A stretch of 55,556 nucleotides of DNA, from contig SLNP01000027.1 in the NCBI GenBank assembly GCA_007132995.1, positions 1 through 55,556 on the forward strand. The letters run 5' to 3'. Positions within the stretch are counted from its first letter, which is position 1; each line of letters opens with the position of its first letter. The translations under genes and the position numbers were made by a program. The notes beneath the pieces were generated by a model. The model saw only the letters and a program-made list of their open reading frames with translations, did no database searches and was not told where the DNA came from. The stretch is from Bacteroidales bacterium. GTDB taxonomy: Bacteria > Bacteroidota > Bacteroidia > Bacteroidales > VadinHA17. Positions 1 to 9,960 of this stretch are shown piece by piece.

Positions 1-3000
1 GAGCTCTTCCGCCATCCAGTTCAGGCCTGGATGTTCTCAGGTTGCTCATATCGGTACGCCTTTTTCGCTCGGCCTCTTTAACATCATCTGCAGATCCGGT
101 TGGGATATAGCCCTTCATAAGAGTAGATACTATTTCACGGTTAACCCTGTTTATCATAGACTTAAACAGCTGGAAAGATTCAAACTTATAAATAAGCAGC
201 GGATCTTTCTGTTCATATGTAGCATTCTGAACAGACTGCTTAAGTTCATCCATCTCTCGCAGATGTTCAGTCCAAGACTCATCTATAGTTGAGAGTATTA
301 CAATCTTCTCATAAGATTTAACTGTCTCTTCTCCCCCAGAATCAACGGCATCTTTAAGATTTACTATAACCCTGAATACCCGTATCCCGTCCGACACGGG
401 AACAGCTACATTCTCATAAAGATGGGACATCTTCTCATAAACATTCTTCAGGACCGGGTATGCCTGCTCTGATATGGCCTCTACCTTCCGTTTATAGGTA
501 TCTGTAACCTTGTCATATACCGCTTCGGTAATATCGCTGGGTGAAGCCTTCAGAAACTCCTTCTCGTCGATGGGTGAGTCAAGGGTGAAAGACCTCAGAA
601 GGTCGAACTGGAAGTTCTCAAAATCGCCATCCTGATGGTACGTCTCTACCATATTCTCAACAACATCATATATCATGTTGGCAATATCGACACTCACCCT
701 CTCTCCCGACAATGCATTCCTTCTCTTTCCGTATATAACCTCCCTCTGGGAGTTCATCACATCATCATATTCGAGCAGCTTCTTCCTGATACCAAAATTA
801 TTCTCTTCAACCTTCTTCTGTGCACGCTCTATAGATTTTGTAATCATAGAGTGCTGAATCATCTCACCCTCTTTAAGTCCGAGACGATCCATTATGCCTG
901 ATATGCGCTCCGATCCAAAGAGGCGCATAAGATTATCTTCAAGTGAGACAAAAAACTGGCTGCTGCCGGGGTCACCCTGTCTTCCGGCACGACCACGCAA
1001 CTGCCTGTCAACCCGCCTGGAGTCATGCCTCTCAGTACCAATAATTGCAAGACCTCCTGCCTTTCGCACCTCATCTGTCAATTTAATATCGGTACCCCGG
1101 CCTGCCATATTGGTGGCTATGGTAATCGTGCCCCGCTTACCGGCTTCAGCCACTATATCTGCCTCGCGTTGATGCAGTTTTGCATTGAGAACATTATGCT
1201 TCAGACCCTTCATCTTCAGCATCCGGCTCAGAAGCTCTGATATCTCAACTGAGGTTGTCCCTACAAGAACCGGCCGGCCCTCACTGTTGAGCTTACTTAT
1301 CTCATCAATGACCAAGTTGTACTTCTCTCTCTTGGTTTTATATACCATATCCTCACGGTCTTCCCTGACAATTGGCCGGTTGGTAGGTATTACAACAACA
1401 TCGAGTTTATATATATCCCAGAATTCTCCTGCTTCAGTCTCCGCGGTTCCGGTCATACCGGCTAATTTATGATACATGCGGAAGTAGTTCTGCAGGGTTA
1501 TGGTTGCATGGGTCTGGGTCGAGGCCTCGACCTTAACATTCTCCTTTGATTCAATTGCCTGGTGAAGTCCGTCAGAGTATCTTCGCCCTTCAAGAATACG
1601 GCCTGTCTGCTCATCGACTATCTTCACCTTATTGTCCATCACCACATACTCAACATCCTTCTCGAAAAGACTGTAGGCCTTAAGAAGCTGTTGCATTGTA
1701 TGTACCCTCTCGGACTTAACACCGAAATCTCTGAGCAGCTCATCTTTCTTCTTAACCTTCTCTTCCGGAGTTATCTCCTCTCTCTCTATTTCGGCAATGG
1801 TGGAACCAACATCGGGTAGTACAAAGAAAGAAGAGTCTTCGACCGAGGAGGATATAAGGTCAATACCCTTGTCGGTAAGCTCAATCGAGTTGCTCTTCTC
1901 ATCTATTACGAAGTAGAGTGGCTCTGTCACCTTAGGCATCTCCCTGCTGTTATTCTGCATATAGAAGCCCTCTGTCTTAAGCAGCAGTGACTTATTCCCT
2001 TCTTCACTAAGATACTTTATCAGTGCACTGCTCTTTGGCAGCCCCTTGTATGATCTCAGAAGCAGCATACCGCCCTCTTCATTATTGCCGGCTGCAATAA
2101 GCTTTCTGGCATCGGCAAGAATCTGGGTCACGAGTTTGCGCTGGGCCGACATCAGCCTCTCTACCTTTGGTTTAAGCTGATCAAACTGGTCAGTATCACT
2201 TTTGGCCGTTGGACCCGATATTATAAGTGGAGTTCGCGCATCATCGATAAGCACAGAATCGACCTCATCAACAATAGCGTAGTGGTGTCGCCTCTGCACC
2301 AGATCTTCCATGCTCTTTGCCATGTTATCGCGCAGGTAGTCGAAACCAAACTCGTTATTGGTACCAAAGGTAACATCGGCCATATAGGCCCTTTTCCTGT
2401 CGGGAGAGCTGGGCTGATGCTTATCTATACAGTCAACCGTGAGCCCGTGAAATTCATATATCGGGCCCATCCACTCTGAGTCACGCCTTGAGAGGTAGTC
2501 ATTTACTGTGACTATATGTACCCCCCTGCCCGCCAGAGCATTAAGAAAAACTGGCAGTGTTGCTACAAGAGTCTTTCCCTCTCCGGTACCCATCTCTGCA
2601 ATCTTACCCTTGTGAAGGGCTACTCCACCGATAAGCTGGACATCATAGTGCACCATATCCCAGACAATCTCTGTACCACCCGCAACCCACCGGTTATTCC
2701 AGAGAGCCTTTTCTCCTCTGATAGTAACAGAGCTCCTTGATGATGCCAGCTCCCTGTCGAAATCCTTAGCGGTAACCTCCAGGGTATCATTCTCTTTGAA
2801 TCGCCTTGCAGTCTCCTTTACCAGCGCAAAAGCCCTTGGTATGAGCTTATTCAGGATATCCTCTATCCTGCCCTCAATATCCTTTTTCCTTTTGTCTATC
2901 TCGTTGAAGATCTCCTCTTTCCTGTCGAAATCCTCCTCCTTCTCGGCCCTCTCCGATAATTCGGCAACAACAGCCTCATCATCAGCAATATATTGAGCTA

Positions 3001-3166
3001 TCTCATGCCTGAGTTTTTCAGACTCAACCCTCAGGTCATCATTAGACAGTGAATTGAGCTTTGAATACTCCTCTTGAATGGCATTTACAAAGGGCATAAG
3101 CTCCTTAAGGTCACGCTCATACTTGTCACCTATAAAGAGTCCCAGAATCTTGTTTATAAAACTCAT
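1..3166 (-). CDS. secA: Preprotein translocase ATPase SecA (3' end beyond window)
   Basis: SecA is the cytoplasmic ATPase that pushes unfolded preproteins through SecYEG. Reading from the ATG at 3166 gives a protein starting [14 protein letters not shown]. It has the Walker A motif GTGEGKT near residue 190 and the DEAD-type motif [15 protein letters not shown] near residue 297, followed by the preprotein-binding region and second helicase lobe. About 1,055 codons lie in the window and the frame is still open at base 1, so only the C-terminal tail, where a zinc-binding motif is usual, is missing. An exact TAnnTTTG -7 box lies at 3200-3207. The upstream ferritin gene is separated from secA by a strong hairpin, so secA is probably transcribed on its own. 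Confidence 0.97.
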   Translation of the reverse strand, partial: MSFINKILGLFIGDKYERDLKELMPFVNAIQEEYSKLNSLSNDDLRVESEKLRHEIAQYIADDEAVVAELSERAEKEEDFDRKEEIFNEIDKRKKDIEGRIEDILNKLIPRAFALVKETARRFKENDTLEVTAKDFDRELASSRSSVTIRGEKALWNNRWVAGGTEIVWDMVHYDVQLIGGVALHKGKIAEMGTGEGKTLVATLPVFLNALAGRGVHIVTVNDYLSRRDSEWMGPIYEFHGLTVDCIDKHQPSSPDRKRAYMADVTFGTNNEFGFDYLRDNMAKSMEDLVQRRHHYAIVDEVDSVLIDDARTPLIISGPTAKSDTDQFDQLKPKVERLMSAQRKLVTQILADARKLIAAGNNEEGGMLLLRSYKGLPKSSALIKYLSEEGNKSLLLKTEGFYMQNNSREMPKVTEPLYFVIDEKSNSIELTDKGIDLISSSVEDSSFFVLPDVGSTIAEIEREEITPEEKVKKKDELLRDFGVKSERVHTMQQLLKAYSLFEKDVEYVVMDNKVKIVDEQTGRILEGRRYSDGLHQAIESKENVKVEASTQTHATITLQNYFRMYHKLAGMTGTAETEAGEFWDIYKLDVVVIPTNRPIVREDREDMVYKTKREKYNLVIDEISKLNSEGRPVLVGTTSVEISELLSRMLKMKGLKHNVLNAKLHQREADIVAEAGKRGTITIATNMAGRGTDIKLTDEVRKAGGLAIIGTERHDSRRVDRQLRGRAGRQGDPGSSQFFVSLEDNLMRLFGSERISGIMDRLGLKEGEMIQHSMITKSIERAQKKVEENNFGIRKKLLEYDDVMNSQREVIYGKRRNALSGERVSVDIANMIYDVVENMVETYHQDGDFENFQFDLLRSFTLDSPIDEKEFLKASPSDITEAVYDKVTDTYKRKVEAISEQAYPVLKNVYEKMSHLYENVAVPVSDGIRVFRVIVNLKDAVDSGGEETVKSYEKIVILSTIDESWTEHLREMDELKQSVQNATYEQKDPLLIYKFESFQLFKSMINRVNREIVSTLMKGYIPTGSADDVKEAERKRRTDMSNLRTSRPELDGGRA

Positions 3167-3199
3167 ATTATTACCTGATCTCTACGCGTTAACGATCCG

Positions 3200-3207
3200 C
3201 AAAATTA
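3200..3207 (-). promoter_or_regulatory. Bacteroidota -7 box for secA
   Basis: On the minus strand this reads TAATTTTG, an exact match to TAnnTTTG. Transcription would start near 3193, leaving a leader of about 27 nt before the secA ATG. A TTG lies just upstream (minus strand) within the run TTTTTTCAATT, but its spacing is not ideal. Confidence 0.6.
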
Positions 3208-3377
3208 CTCAATTTTTTCAGTTTTACACCATGCTTTTACCGGGTACCACTCAACTAATTGAAGAGTGCCTCCTGTCAGCTCTTCAGTTTGAATGCATCA
3301 CCAAACAGAGCTGCCATCCACAGGGTTGTCCGGGCAGTAGGGTTGACAAGAGGATAGATGCGGGCAATTAGCAGTCA

Positions 3378-3421
3378 GGGGGAAGAGGCAACCGCACATA
3401 GTATGCGCAACCTCTTCCCCC
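3378..3421 (-). terminator. Hairpin terminator after ferritin gene
   Basis: GGGGGAAGAGG (3378-3388) pairs perfectly with CCTCTTCCCCC (3411-3421). A shorter inner stem CGCA/TGCG extends it. There is no clear U tract on the minus side, so it may work as a strong hairpin or processing site rather than a classical intrinsic terminator. It separates the ferritin gene from secA. The rest of the 3208-3450 gap shows no ORF that I would support. Confidence 0.6.
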
Positions 3422-3450
3422 ATCATGCCTTTATGTTATGCAGTCGGGCC

Positions 3451-3945
3451 CTAATGCTCCCCCCTCATTGACATAATGTCTCTGTCAAAGAGGTAGAGGT
3501 TTTTATCACCAAGCAGCTCAAGCTTATCGATAACAGCCTGCACGGAGGTCTCCTCCTCGAACTGTTCAGCAATAAACCACTGTATCCAGTTAAGCATTGC
3601 GTAGTCATTTAGTTCGGTGGCCATGGCAACAATTTCATTAATGCTTTGGGTCACAAACTTCTCATGCTTAAGAACCTCATCGAACATCTCCTTTACAGAA
3701 CCATAATCTATCGGAGGTTTTTCAAGCGCAGGGATAACGGCATGCTCCCCCCTCTCACTGACATATTTTATAAACCTCATCATATGATCGCGCTCCTCGT
3801 CACTCTGGGCGTAGAGCCACTGGGATATCCCCTCCAGGCCCTTGGTCTCTGCCCATGTTGCCATGGCAAGATAGAGGTTCGACGAGTAGGCCTCGCGTTC
3901 AATTTGTCTGTTACAGATCTCAAGTAATTTTCTCTCCATAATCAT
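3451..3945 (-). CDS. ftnA: Bacterial non-haem ferritin
   Basis: This iron-storage protein of 164 residues oxidises Fe(II) and stores it as a mineral in a 24-subunit shell. The ferroxidase ligands are visible: E in ICNRQIEREAYSSNLY, the EERDHMM helix with adjacent E and H, and E/Q positions in FIAEQFEEE. Length and the four-helix pattern match the FtnA type. A second ATG, two codons in, at 3939 gives MERKLLEIC and is an equally good start. No exact -7 box was found upstream. It stands alone between secA and the response-regulator gene. Confidence 0.93.
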   Translation of the reverse strand: MIMERKLLEICNRQIEREAYSSNLYLAMATWAETKGLEGISQWLYAQSDEERDHMMRFIKYVSERGEHAVIPALEKPPIDYGSVKEMFDEVLKHEKFVTQSINEIVAMATELNDYAMLNWIQWFIAEQFEEETSVQAVIDKLELLGDKNLYLFDRDIMSMRGEH

Positions 3946-4080
3946 CTGTTTTTGTTAGTTTACAATTGGTTTATATCTATTTTTTATATAGAGTGCCGCA
4001 CATGTTGCCAGCTAAACATATTCTCTGTTATAGTGATAACAGAACTCCCTGTCACTATAACAAACAGGATCGGTTTTGGT

Positions 4081-4446
4081 TTACCCGGTAAGCTCCTCTA
4101 CTATCCCAATAAGTTCATTTATGGAAAAGGGCTTGGGAATAACCCTGTCGGCACCAAGAGCCCGGGCAAGGTTCAGATAGTTATCGGGCCCTGCCTTGCC
4201 CCCTCCGGATATAGCGACAATTTTGACATCTGACTCACCGTCGCGTAACTTACGGATAACGGTTAATCCATCTTCATCAGGCATAAGAATATCGGTAACA
4301 ACAACATCAATAACACCTGGCTTGAAACGGGCAAGAGCCTCTTTCGCACTTGAAGCATCTATAACCGAGTGCCGGAAACGGCTCAATGCGGTCTTGAGCA
4401 TCTCACGAACGCTTTCATCATCATCAACAAGAAGAATTGTAGCCAT
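4081..4446 (-). CDS. Single-domain response regulator (CheY-like)
   Basis: This 121-residue stand-alone receiver domain has no output domain. The acidic pocket LLVDDDES near residues 5-12, the phospho-acceptor Asp in VVVTDILMPDEDG near residue 52, and the conserved Lys in VIPKPFS are all present, so it should be phosphorylatable. It begins one base after the stop codon of the sensor kinase upstream, so the two are translated from one message. Because both receiver-like segments of that kinase look degenerate, this protein is the likely phosphate acceptor. The downstream target is not evident from the sequence. Confidence 0.93.
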   Translation of the reverse strand: MATILLVDDDESVREMLKTALSRFRHSVIDASSAKEALARFKPGVIDVVVTDILMPDEDGLTVIRKLRDGESDVKIVAISGGGKAGPDNYLNLARALGADRVIPKPFSINELIGIVEELTG

Positions 4447-4447
4447 T

Positions 4448-6724
4448 TTATCGGGTATTTAGAAGTGATAATTCGATAGCACCTGTTATCTCTTTAAGTG
4501 ACACAGGCTTTACAAGCAGGTGTTTTACGATACCTGAGGGTATTCTGTTCTCTTCCCGTGAATAGTTATTGTTCTCAGATATATATATAACCGGGGGTGA
4601 GTGAGCGCAATCCTTCAACAGAGAAGTCATCTCAACCAGGTTAAAATGAGCCATATCATCGACGAAAACAATCAGGTCAGGATATTGATCACTCCCTGAA
4701 AGAGAGCGCATGAAGTCTGATCCGGAAGATGCCTGCTCTATACAGAAGCCGCTCTTCTCCAATGCGAGCCTTAAAACCTTCGATTCATGCATATTATTAC
4801 TCACATACAATATTTTTCCGGGGTGTGGATCTTTATCTCTGTATGGAAGCTCAGAGCGATCGGCTACCGGTATATATATTGTCATGGTTGTCCCCTTCCC
4901 CTTAAGGGTATCAACAACTATATCCCCCCCCATCTCAGAAACTATTCCATGAACAACGGAGAGGCCAAGGCCGCTTCCCTTCCCTGTTTCGCGGGTGGTA
5001 TAGTAGGGCTCAAATATCCTTTCGCTACCCTCCTGATCCATACCGCACCCGGTGTCACTGACAGAGACAGTTACATAACTACCGGCAACTATTCCCCTGC
5101 TGATCTCCCTTCCGGCGGTCTCTCCTTCAATAAGCTTCGTTTCAGACGATATTATCTTCTCATCACTATCCTCAACAGCGTGAACCGCATTGGTAAGAAT
5201 ATTGAGGAATACCCGGAATAGTTGTGTGGGGTCTGCCATTACAATTGCGCCGGAATCATCATAGAGTTCCCTGAATACCACTTCACCATCTGTCTGGCTT
5301 CTGATGAAGCTGATGGTCTCTTTCAGCACCCCGGCCAAATCGACCTCTACCTTCATCTGCTCCATCTGACGGCTAAATGCAAGAATCTGACCGGTAAGAG
5401 AGCGTGCCCTTGAGACGGCGTTGATTATTTTAGTCATATTATTACGCAGATCACCCCTCTCGCCTGCATCTTCCAGAGAGAGTTCGGCATACCCGTATAT
5501 TGCTGTAAGAATATTATTGAAATCGTGAGCTATACCTCCAGCCAGAGCACCTACAGACTCAAGTCTCTCTGCATTGGCAAGTTCCCTTTCAAGCTCAATT
5601 TCTCTGGTAATATCCTCCATCGAAAAATCGAGATAGAGTGGTTCTCCATCGCTCTTAAAGCTCGTAAATCCGGTAACACGACAAGCTATATCCCTCCCCC
5701 TTATTGTCTTTAAATAGACCCTTCCCAGAGAGAGCCTGCCCGAACGAATCAACCTGTCAAGATGTATTGAGAAGAGAGCCCTGTCTCTGTAAAAGTCTGC
5801 AATCCCCATACCCTCTGCCATATCGCTCCTCTCGATTTCCAGGATGGTCATTGAGGCATTATTGAGGTATAGTATATCGCCCCTGATATTGCATCGGATA
5901 AGGCCGACAGGAATGTTCGATTCCAGATGCTTAAGCTCGACACTAAGCCTCTTGTATCCCTCCTTACTCTCCTGAATATCGGTTATATCGTAAGTCTCGG
6001 CAATAACATGGCTCACAATGCCCCTGGCAGACCTGAAGGGCCTGAAGACAACCTCATAGAGCCTCTCCTCACCGGGCTGGATATCAAATCCGGCCCGGTA
6101 AGATATTGCCTCTCCGCTAAAACAGGCATCAATTTTGGGTCTTATCTCCCCCTGAAATATGTCATCACCCCATACATCAGAGAGTAATTTACCCTCAAGC
6201 TCTCTCCCAGAAAGAGAGTGTGCCCTGCAGAGATTATTATTAACCCTTTCATAGCGATACTCCCTGCTTATAACACTGATCATAGAGCGGGAGTGGTGAA
6301 GAAGATGCTCAGAGAGCCTGTCATTCAGAAGGTGGCTGTCGATCCTGAGTCCGGCCTCTGTCCAGTCAACCACATCGGCTACAAGGCGGGCGAGCTCATC
6401 AGGGAGATCTCCTGCGCTGTAGCGATACACCATCACAGGATTGGCTATATCTGAAGTGGTAACTGTATCGAATGGAGTAAGAAGGACAACAGAAGAGGCC
6501 TTGCGCCCTGAGGCAGACAGCGCATTGGTATAGTTATCCGATGACCTGTCAGTATGTAGCTCAACAATAAAGATGAGGTCAAAAAACTGGCCGCTGTAGC
6601 TATCGCAATCGCATCTGCCTGAAAAGAGTCCGGCCTCAATGCGTAGTGAGTTACTGAAAAGCCTTACCGCCTCATCTCTGAAGTGATCGTCATTTACCAG
6701 TATTAATACTCTTAAAGGCATCAT
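4448..6724 (-). CDS. PAS-domain sensor histidine kinase with two degenerate receiver-like ends
   Basis: This is a predicted cytoplasmic kinase of about 758 residues with no membrane segment. In order it has: a receiver-like fold at 1-125 that lacks the usual phospho-Asp (DLIFIVELH); two PAS-like regions at about 145-255 and 265-380; a HisKA helix with IAHDFNNILTAIYGY, phospho-His near residue 400; a HATPase_c domain ending in GSGLGLSVVHGI; and a C-terminal receiver-like domain at about 640-758. That last domain has NN where the acidic pair should be (YVSNNMHES) but keeps a Lys (LLVKP). The ATG at 6724 is preferred over an in-frame TTG at 6730. It follows dnaX by 17 bases and precedes the CheY-like gene by one, so all three probably form an operon. 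The signal it senses is unknown. Confidence 0.9.
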   Translation of the reverse strand: MMPLRVLILVNDDHFRDEAVRLFSNSLRIEAGLFSGRCDCDSYSGQFFDLIFIVELHTDRSSDNYTNALSASGRKASSVVLLTPFDTVTTSDIANPVMVYRYSAGDLPDELARLVADVVDWTEAGLRIDSHLLNDRLSEHLLHHSRSMISVISREYRYERVNNNLCRAHSLSGRELEGKLLSDVWGDDIFQGEIRPKIDACFSGEAISYRAGFDIQPGEERLYEVVFRPFRSARGIVSHVIAETYDITDIQESKEGYKRLSVELKHLESNIPVGLIRCNIRGDILYLNNASMTILEIERSDMAEGMGIADFYRDRALFSIHLDRLIRSGRLSLGRVYLKTIRGRDIACRVTGFTSFKSDGEPLYLDFSMEDITREIELERELANAERLESVGALAGGIAHDFNNILTAIYGYAELSLEDAGERGDLRNNMTKIINAVSRARSLTGQILAFSRQMEQMKVEVDLAGVLKETISFIRSQTDGEVVFRELYDDSGAIVMADPTQLFRVFLNILTNAVHAVEDSDEKIISSETKLIEGETAGREISRGIVAGSYVTVSVSDTGCGMDQEGSERIFEPYYTTRETGKGSGLGLSVVHGIVSEMGGDIVVDTLKGKGTTMTIYIPVADRSELPYRDKDPHPGKILYVSNNMHESKVLRLALEKSGFCIEQASSGSDFMRSLSGSDQYPDLIVFVDDMAHFNLVEMTSLLKDCAHSPPVIYISENNNYSREENRIPSGIVKHLLVKPVSLKEITGAIELSLLNTR

Positions 6725-6741
6725 AGACAACCGCTGCTGGT

Positions 6742-8556
6742 TCAGTCGAAATCGAGACCAAAGACCTTTCTCATCTCGACGACCGACCGGTTTACTGATG
6801 CAATATACTCAAACTTCTGCTGATCTGTATAGAGAGAGGTGCTCTCTTGATCATCTTTCTCCCCGGTAATGGTGTCAACCTCTGGAACGGTACCGGTAAG
6901 ATGTTCGCTCAGAGCCCTGATAAACCGCGGTTTTATCGTTGTGTCAAACTCCTCTTTGAGCGAAAGGTTGTCCAGTACGAAGAGAACCCTATTACCGTCA
7001 GACATATCCGGAGATATTGTCTCTATCTGTGTAGCTATCCGTGGGGAGAGCTGCTCTACTGTACCGGTAATCTCTCTCCATGCTGCAGCTACAGCCACCT
7101 CCATCTCCTCGAATGAACCGGGTTCTTCTCCGGCACAGCTCTCCGCCTCTGCGCTGTTGCTGTCTGAGACAGCCATAGATGGATTCTCTGCCGTATCGCC
7201 CCTCTCTCCGATGAGAGATCGCAATGACAAGGTAGAGTGTCTGGCTTGCTTACCGGCATGAAGATCAACCCCTTCTTCTCTACTCTCCTTCTCTTCTCTC
7301 TCTTTCTCTGCGGGAGTTGCCTTTACATACTGTTGTCCGGCAGGGGTTTGCCCCGCATCATCCTTATTTGACGAAGGCTCGCGCACTACTGTCAGCCTCT
7401 CATCTCCCTTTACCGGGGGGAGTTTATCTTTTTTTTTTATCTCCTCTCCCTGCTCAGCTCCTGCCACGGCAAGTGAGGCTAACTTACAGAGAGATATCTC
7501 AACCAGTAGTCGCTGATTCTTACTACTCTTGTATGCGACATCACAGCTGCTGCAAATATCCATCGCCTTAAAGAGGAATGTCTCGCTGCACCTGTGGGCC
7601 TGCTCACGGTAACGAACACGCACAGATTCTGCTGTCTCGATTAGTTTTATGGTACCCTCATCCCGGCTCATAAGAAGATTGCGGATATGACTGCCAAAGC
7701 CCGAAATAAAGTTATGCCCGTCGAACCCATTCTCCAGTATCTCGTCATATATTAGCAGGGCTTCGGCATAACTTCCCTTCAGGGCTGAATCGACCATACG
7801 GAAGTAGTACTCATGATCTAGAAGGTTCAGATTCTTTATGACATCTTCGTATGTTACCCTGCCGCTGCTATAGCTTACTATCTGATCAAAAATAGAGAGT
7901 GCATCTCTCATTGCACCATCTGCCTTTACGGCAATTGTATGCAAGGCATCATCATCATACTCTACAGACTCTTTTTTCGCCACAAATTCGAGTCGTCCGG
8001 CAATATCAGCTGTCCGTATTCTGTTGAAGTCGAATATCTGGCATCTCGAAAGTATTGTCGGGATAATCTTATGCTTCTCGGTGGTAGCGAGTATGAAAAG
8101 TGCGTGCGGCGGAGGCTCTTCCAGAGTCTTCAGGAAGGCATTGAAGGCAGATGAAGAGAGCATATGAACCTCATCAATAATATATATCTTGTACCTTCCT
8201 GTCTGGGGAGGGATGCGAACCTGATCCGTAAGGGTTCTTATATCCTCAACCTTATTGTTCGATGCGGCGTCAAGCTCGTGAATATTCAGGGAGCGGAGCT
8301 CGTTAAACGAGACACATGACTCACAGCTGTTACAAGGCTCTACCGTCTCTGTAATATTTTGACAATTAATAGTTTTAGCATAGATTCTGGCGCATGTGGT
8401 CTTCCCAACACCCCTTGGGCCACAGAAAAGGTATGCATGTGCCAGATAGTTGTTTCTGATGGCATTCTTAAGTGTGTTGGTAATGGAGTTTTGTCCGACA
8501 ACCATGTCAAAAGTGGCAGGACGGTACTTTCGTGCTGAAACAATAAAATTATCCAT
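6742..8556 (-). CDS. dnaX: DNA polymerase III subunit gamma/tau
   Basis: This clamp-loader ATPase has 604 residues in its long (tau) form. The Walker A motif GPRGVGKTT lies near residue 45, followed by a four-Cys zinc module (C-x8-C type around CNSCESC), the Walker B-like IIDEVHML, and the SRC sensor in TTEKHKIIPTILSRC. The ATPase and collar domains end near residue 370. The next codons contain a run of ten A (plus 7429-7438) followed by a low-complexity linker and a tau-type C-terminal domain. A slip at the A run would end translation at once and give a gamma-like product of about 377 residues (see findings). The promoter box lies at 8603-8610. It heads the operon with the kinase and regulator. 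Confidence 0.97.
   Translation of the reverse strand: MDNFIVSARKYRPATFDMVVGQNSITNTLKNAIRNNYLAHAYLFCGPRGVGKTTCARIYAKTINCQNITETVEPCNSCESCVSFNELRSLNIHELDAASNNKVEDIRTLTDQVRIPPQTGRYKIYIIDEVHMLSSSAFNAFLKTLEEPPPHALFILATTEKHKIIPTILSRCQIFDFNRIRTADIAGRLEFVAKKESVEYDDDALHTIAVKADGAMRDALSIFDQIVSYSSGRVTYEDVIKNLNLLDHEYYFRMVDSALKGSYAEALLIYDEILENGFDGHNFISGFGSHIRNLLMSRDEGTIKLIETAESVRVRYREQAHRCSETFLFKAMDICSSCDVAYKSSKNQRLLVEISLCKLASLAVAGAEQGEEIKKKDKLPPVKGDERLTVVREPSSNKDDAGQTPAGQQYVKATPAEKEREEKESREEGVDLHAGKQARHSTLSLRSLIGERGDTAENPSMAVSDSNSAEAESCAGEEPGSFEEMEVAVAAAWREITGTVEQLSPRIATQIETISPDMSDGNRVLFVLDNLSLKEEFDTTIKPRFIRALSEHLTGTVPEVDTITGEKDDQESTSLYTDQQKFEYIASVNRSVVEMRKVFGLDFD
7429..7438 (-). promoter_or_regulatory. 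A10 slippery run inside dnaX (candidate programmed frameshift or slippage site)
   Basis: The sense strand reads ATA AAA AAA AAA GAT AAA, covering codons 373 to 378. Adding one A, or a -1 ribosomal slip, gives AAA AGA TAA, a stop immediately. Losing one A gives a stop nine codons after the ATA codon (...CGG TAA). The site lies just after the collar domain, where short gamma products end in other bacteria. Confidence 0.6.
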
Positions 8557-8602
8557 ACTGGCTGATAGGTATAGAGTCAGTCATCAACGCAATGCTGCGT
8601 CA

Positions 8603-8610
8603 CAAATATA
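8603..8610 (-). promoter_or_regulatory. -7 box for the dnaX operon
   Basis: Minus strand TATATTTG, an exact TAnnTTTG match; the predicted start is near 8596, 40 nt before the dnaX ATG. It shares the 8557-8745 divergent control region with the rpsF promoter. Confidence 0.6.
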
Positions 8611-8700
8611 GTCAAAAGTGATGAGAGTGACCCTTTCTGAGACAGAGAGCGTCAGCAGGAATAATAGGTGTGGCACCTTTTTTATTTTACAAAAAAAGAT

Positions 8701-8708
8701 TACTTTTG
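8701..8708 (+). promoter_or_regulatory. -7 box for rpsF-rpsR-rplI
   Basis: TACTTTTG followed by GCAGCC, an exact TAnnTTTG match. A T-rich stretch lies about 20 bases upstream. Predicted start near 8715, 31 nt before the rpsF ATG. Confidence 0.7.
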
Positions 8709-8745
8709 CAGCCAATTTATTCATAAACCATTAACAGAGTTAGTT

Positions 8746-9099
8746 ATGTTGAATCAGTACGAAACCGTTTTCATTGCTACTCCCGTTTTGTCTGAGACCC
8801 AGATGAAGGAAGCGGTTCAAAAGTTCAAGAAGATCATCACCGACAATGGGGGTGAGATCGTTCATGAAGAGAACTGGGGGCTGAAGAAGCTGGCCTACCC
8901 GATACAGAAGAAATCGACCGGCTTCTACTATCTTATTGAGTTTAAAGGTTCCGGTGACCTTATAGAGAAACTCGAAATACAGTACAGGAGAGATGAGAGG
9001 ATATTGAGGTTCCTCACATTCAAAATGAACAAATTTGCTGTCCTTTATGCTGAGAAGAAGAGAAAGCAGAAAGAGGCCGAAAAAATTACGGAGGAATAG
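8746..9099 (+). CDS. rpsF: Ribosomal protein bS6
   Basis: bS6 is a 30S platform protein that binds together with bS18. The 117-residue product begins [19 protein letters not shown] and includes the family motif [19 protein letters not shown]. The ATG at 8746 was chosen because the frame upstream of it contains the promoter (8701-8708) and has no S6 similarity. It ends with a Lys/Glu-rich tail. It is the first gene of an S6-S18-L9 operon; the ssb gene found between rpsF and rpsR in many Proteobacteria and Firmicutes is absent. Confidence 0.97.
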   Translation: MLNQYETVFIATPVLSETQMKEAVQKFKKIITDNGGEIVHEENWGLKKLAYPIQKKSTGFYYLIEFKGSGDLIEKLEIQYRRDERILRFLTFKMNKFAVLYAEKKRKQKEAEKITEE

Positions 9100-9102
9100 G
9101 TT

Positions 9103-9372
9103 ATGGGTGCAAATCAATCAGAGATAAGATATCTTACACCTCCGACGGTTGAGGTAAAAAAGAAAAAGTACTGTCGCTTTAAAAAGAACAGGATTAAGTA
9201 TGTTGACTATAAAGATCCTGAGTTTCTCAAAAAGTTTCTGAACGAGCAGGGTAAGATATTGCCCAGAAGGCTCACAGGTACATCACTGAAATACCAAAGG
9301 AAAGTTGCCAGGGCTATAAAGAGGGCGCGTCATCTCGCCTTGCTGCCATATGTAACTGATCTGCTAAAATAG
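9103..9372 (+). CDS. rpsR: Ribosomal protein bS18
   Basis: This 89-residue partner of bS6 on the 30S platform contains the family signature [16 protein letters not shown] and the conserved C-terminal part [18 protein letters not shown] followed by [13 protein letters not shown]. Only three bases separate it from the rpsF stop, so translation is probably coupled. Confidence 0.97.
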   Translation: MGANQSEIRYLTPPTVEVKKKKYCRFKKNRIKYVDYKDPEFLKKFLNEQGKILPRRLTGTSLKYQRKVARAIKRARHLALLPYVTDLLK

Positions 9373-9385
9373 ATAGGAGGAGATT

Positions 9386-9832
9386 ATGGAGATTATTTTA
9401 AAACAGGATGTTCCAAATCTTGGACAGCGGGATGATATCGTCAATGTGAAGAATGGCTATGCTATAAACTATCTTATTCCTAAGGGCCTGGCGTTGCAAG
9501 CAACAGCTTCCGCAAAGAAGACCCATCTTGAAAACCTTAAGCAGAGAGAGCACAAGGAAGAGAGCGTCAGGGCGGAAGCCCGTGAGCTGGCTGCCTCACT
9601 TGAGGGGGTAAACCTGGTAATTGGAGCCAAGCTCTCCACTTCAGGAAAGATATTCGGATCGGTAAATACCATACAGATTGGTGAAGCTCTGACCCAAAAG
9701 GGATTTGATATTGACAGGAAGAAAATCACCATCGAGGGTGACCAGATAAAAGAGGCTGGTAAATACAAGGCAAAGATCAAGCTTCACCGCGATGTTACAG
9801 CGGAGATAGATTTTGAGATAGTAGCAGAATAG
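9386..9832 (+). CDS. rplI: Ribosomal protein bL9
   Basis: This 148-residue 50S protein has two domains joined by a long helix. The N-terminal domain shows MEIILKQDVPNLGQRDDIV and VKNGYAINYLIPKGLA, which bind 23S rRNA. The helix and a C-terminal domain ending ...HRDVTAEIDFEIVAE follow. Unlike most genes here it has a good Shine-Dalgarno sequence, AGGAGG, about 5 bases before the ATG. It is the last gene of the operon and is followed directly by a strong terminator. Confidence 0.97.
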   Translation: MEIILKQDVPNLGQRDDIVNVKNGYAINYLIPKGLALQATASAKKTHLENLKQREHKEESVRAEARELAASLEGVNLVIGAKLSTSGKIFGSVNTIQIGEALTQKGFDIDRKKITIEGDQIKEAGKYKAKIKLHRDVTAEIDFEIVAE

Positions 9833-9859
9833 CATATTCTGCCAGCAAATCTGACAGAT

Positions 9860-9900
9860 AACAGAAGAGAGGGTGTCGCTCGACACCCTCTCTTCTGTTT
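9860..9900 (+). terminator. Intrinsic terminator of the rpsF operon
   Basis: ACAGAAGAGAGGGTGTCG (9861-9878) pairs perfectly with CGACACCCTCTCTTCTGT (9881-9898), extended by one A-T pair. It is one of the longest stems in the window. Only a short T run follows. The stem is symmetrical, so it can also end transcription of ridA from the other side. Confidence 0.85.
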
Positions 9901-9960
9901 ATCATGCATTTAACGGGTGTCAACTACTGACACCCTTATGCTTTTATCGATACGAATAAA

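Noticed and set aside
3208..3450. Small protein or RNA between ferritin and secA
   Set aside because: Beyond the terminator hairpin and a short GAAGAG/CTCTTC stem there is no promoter or convincing frame.
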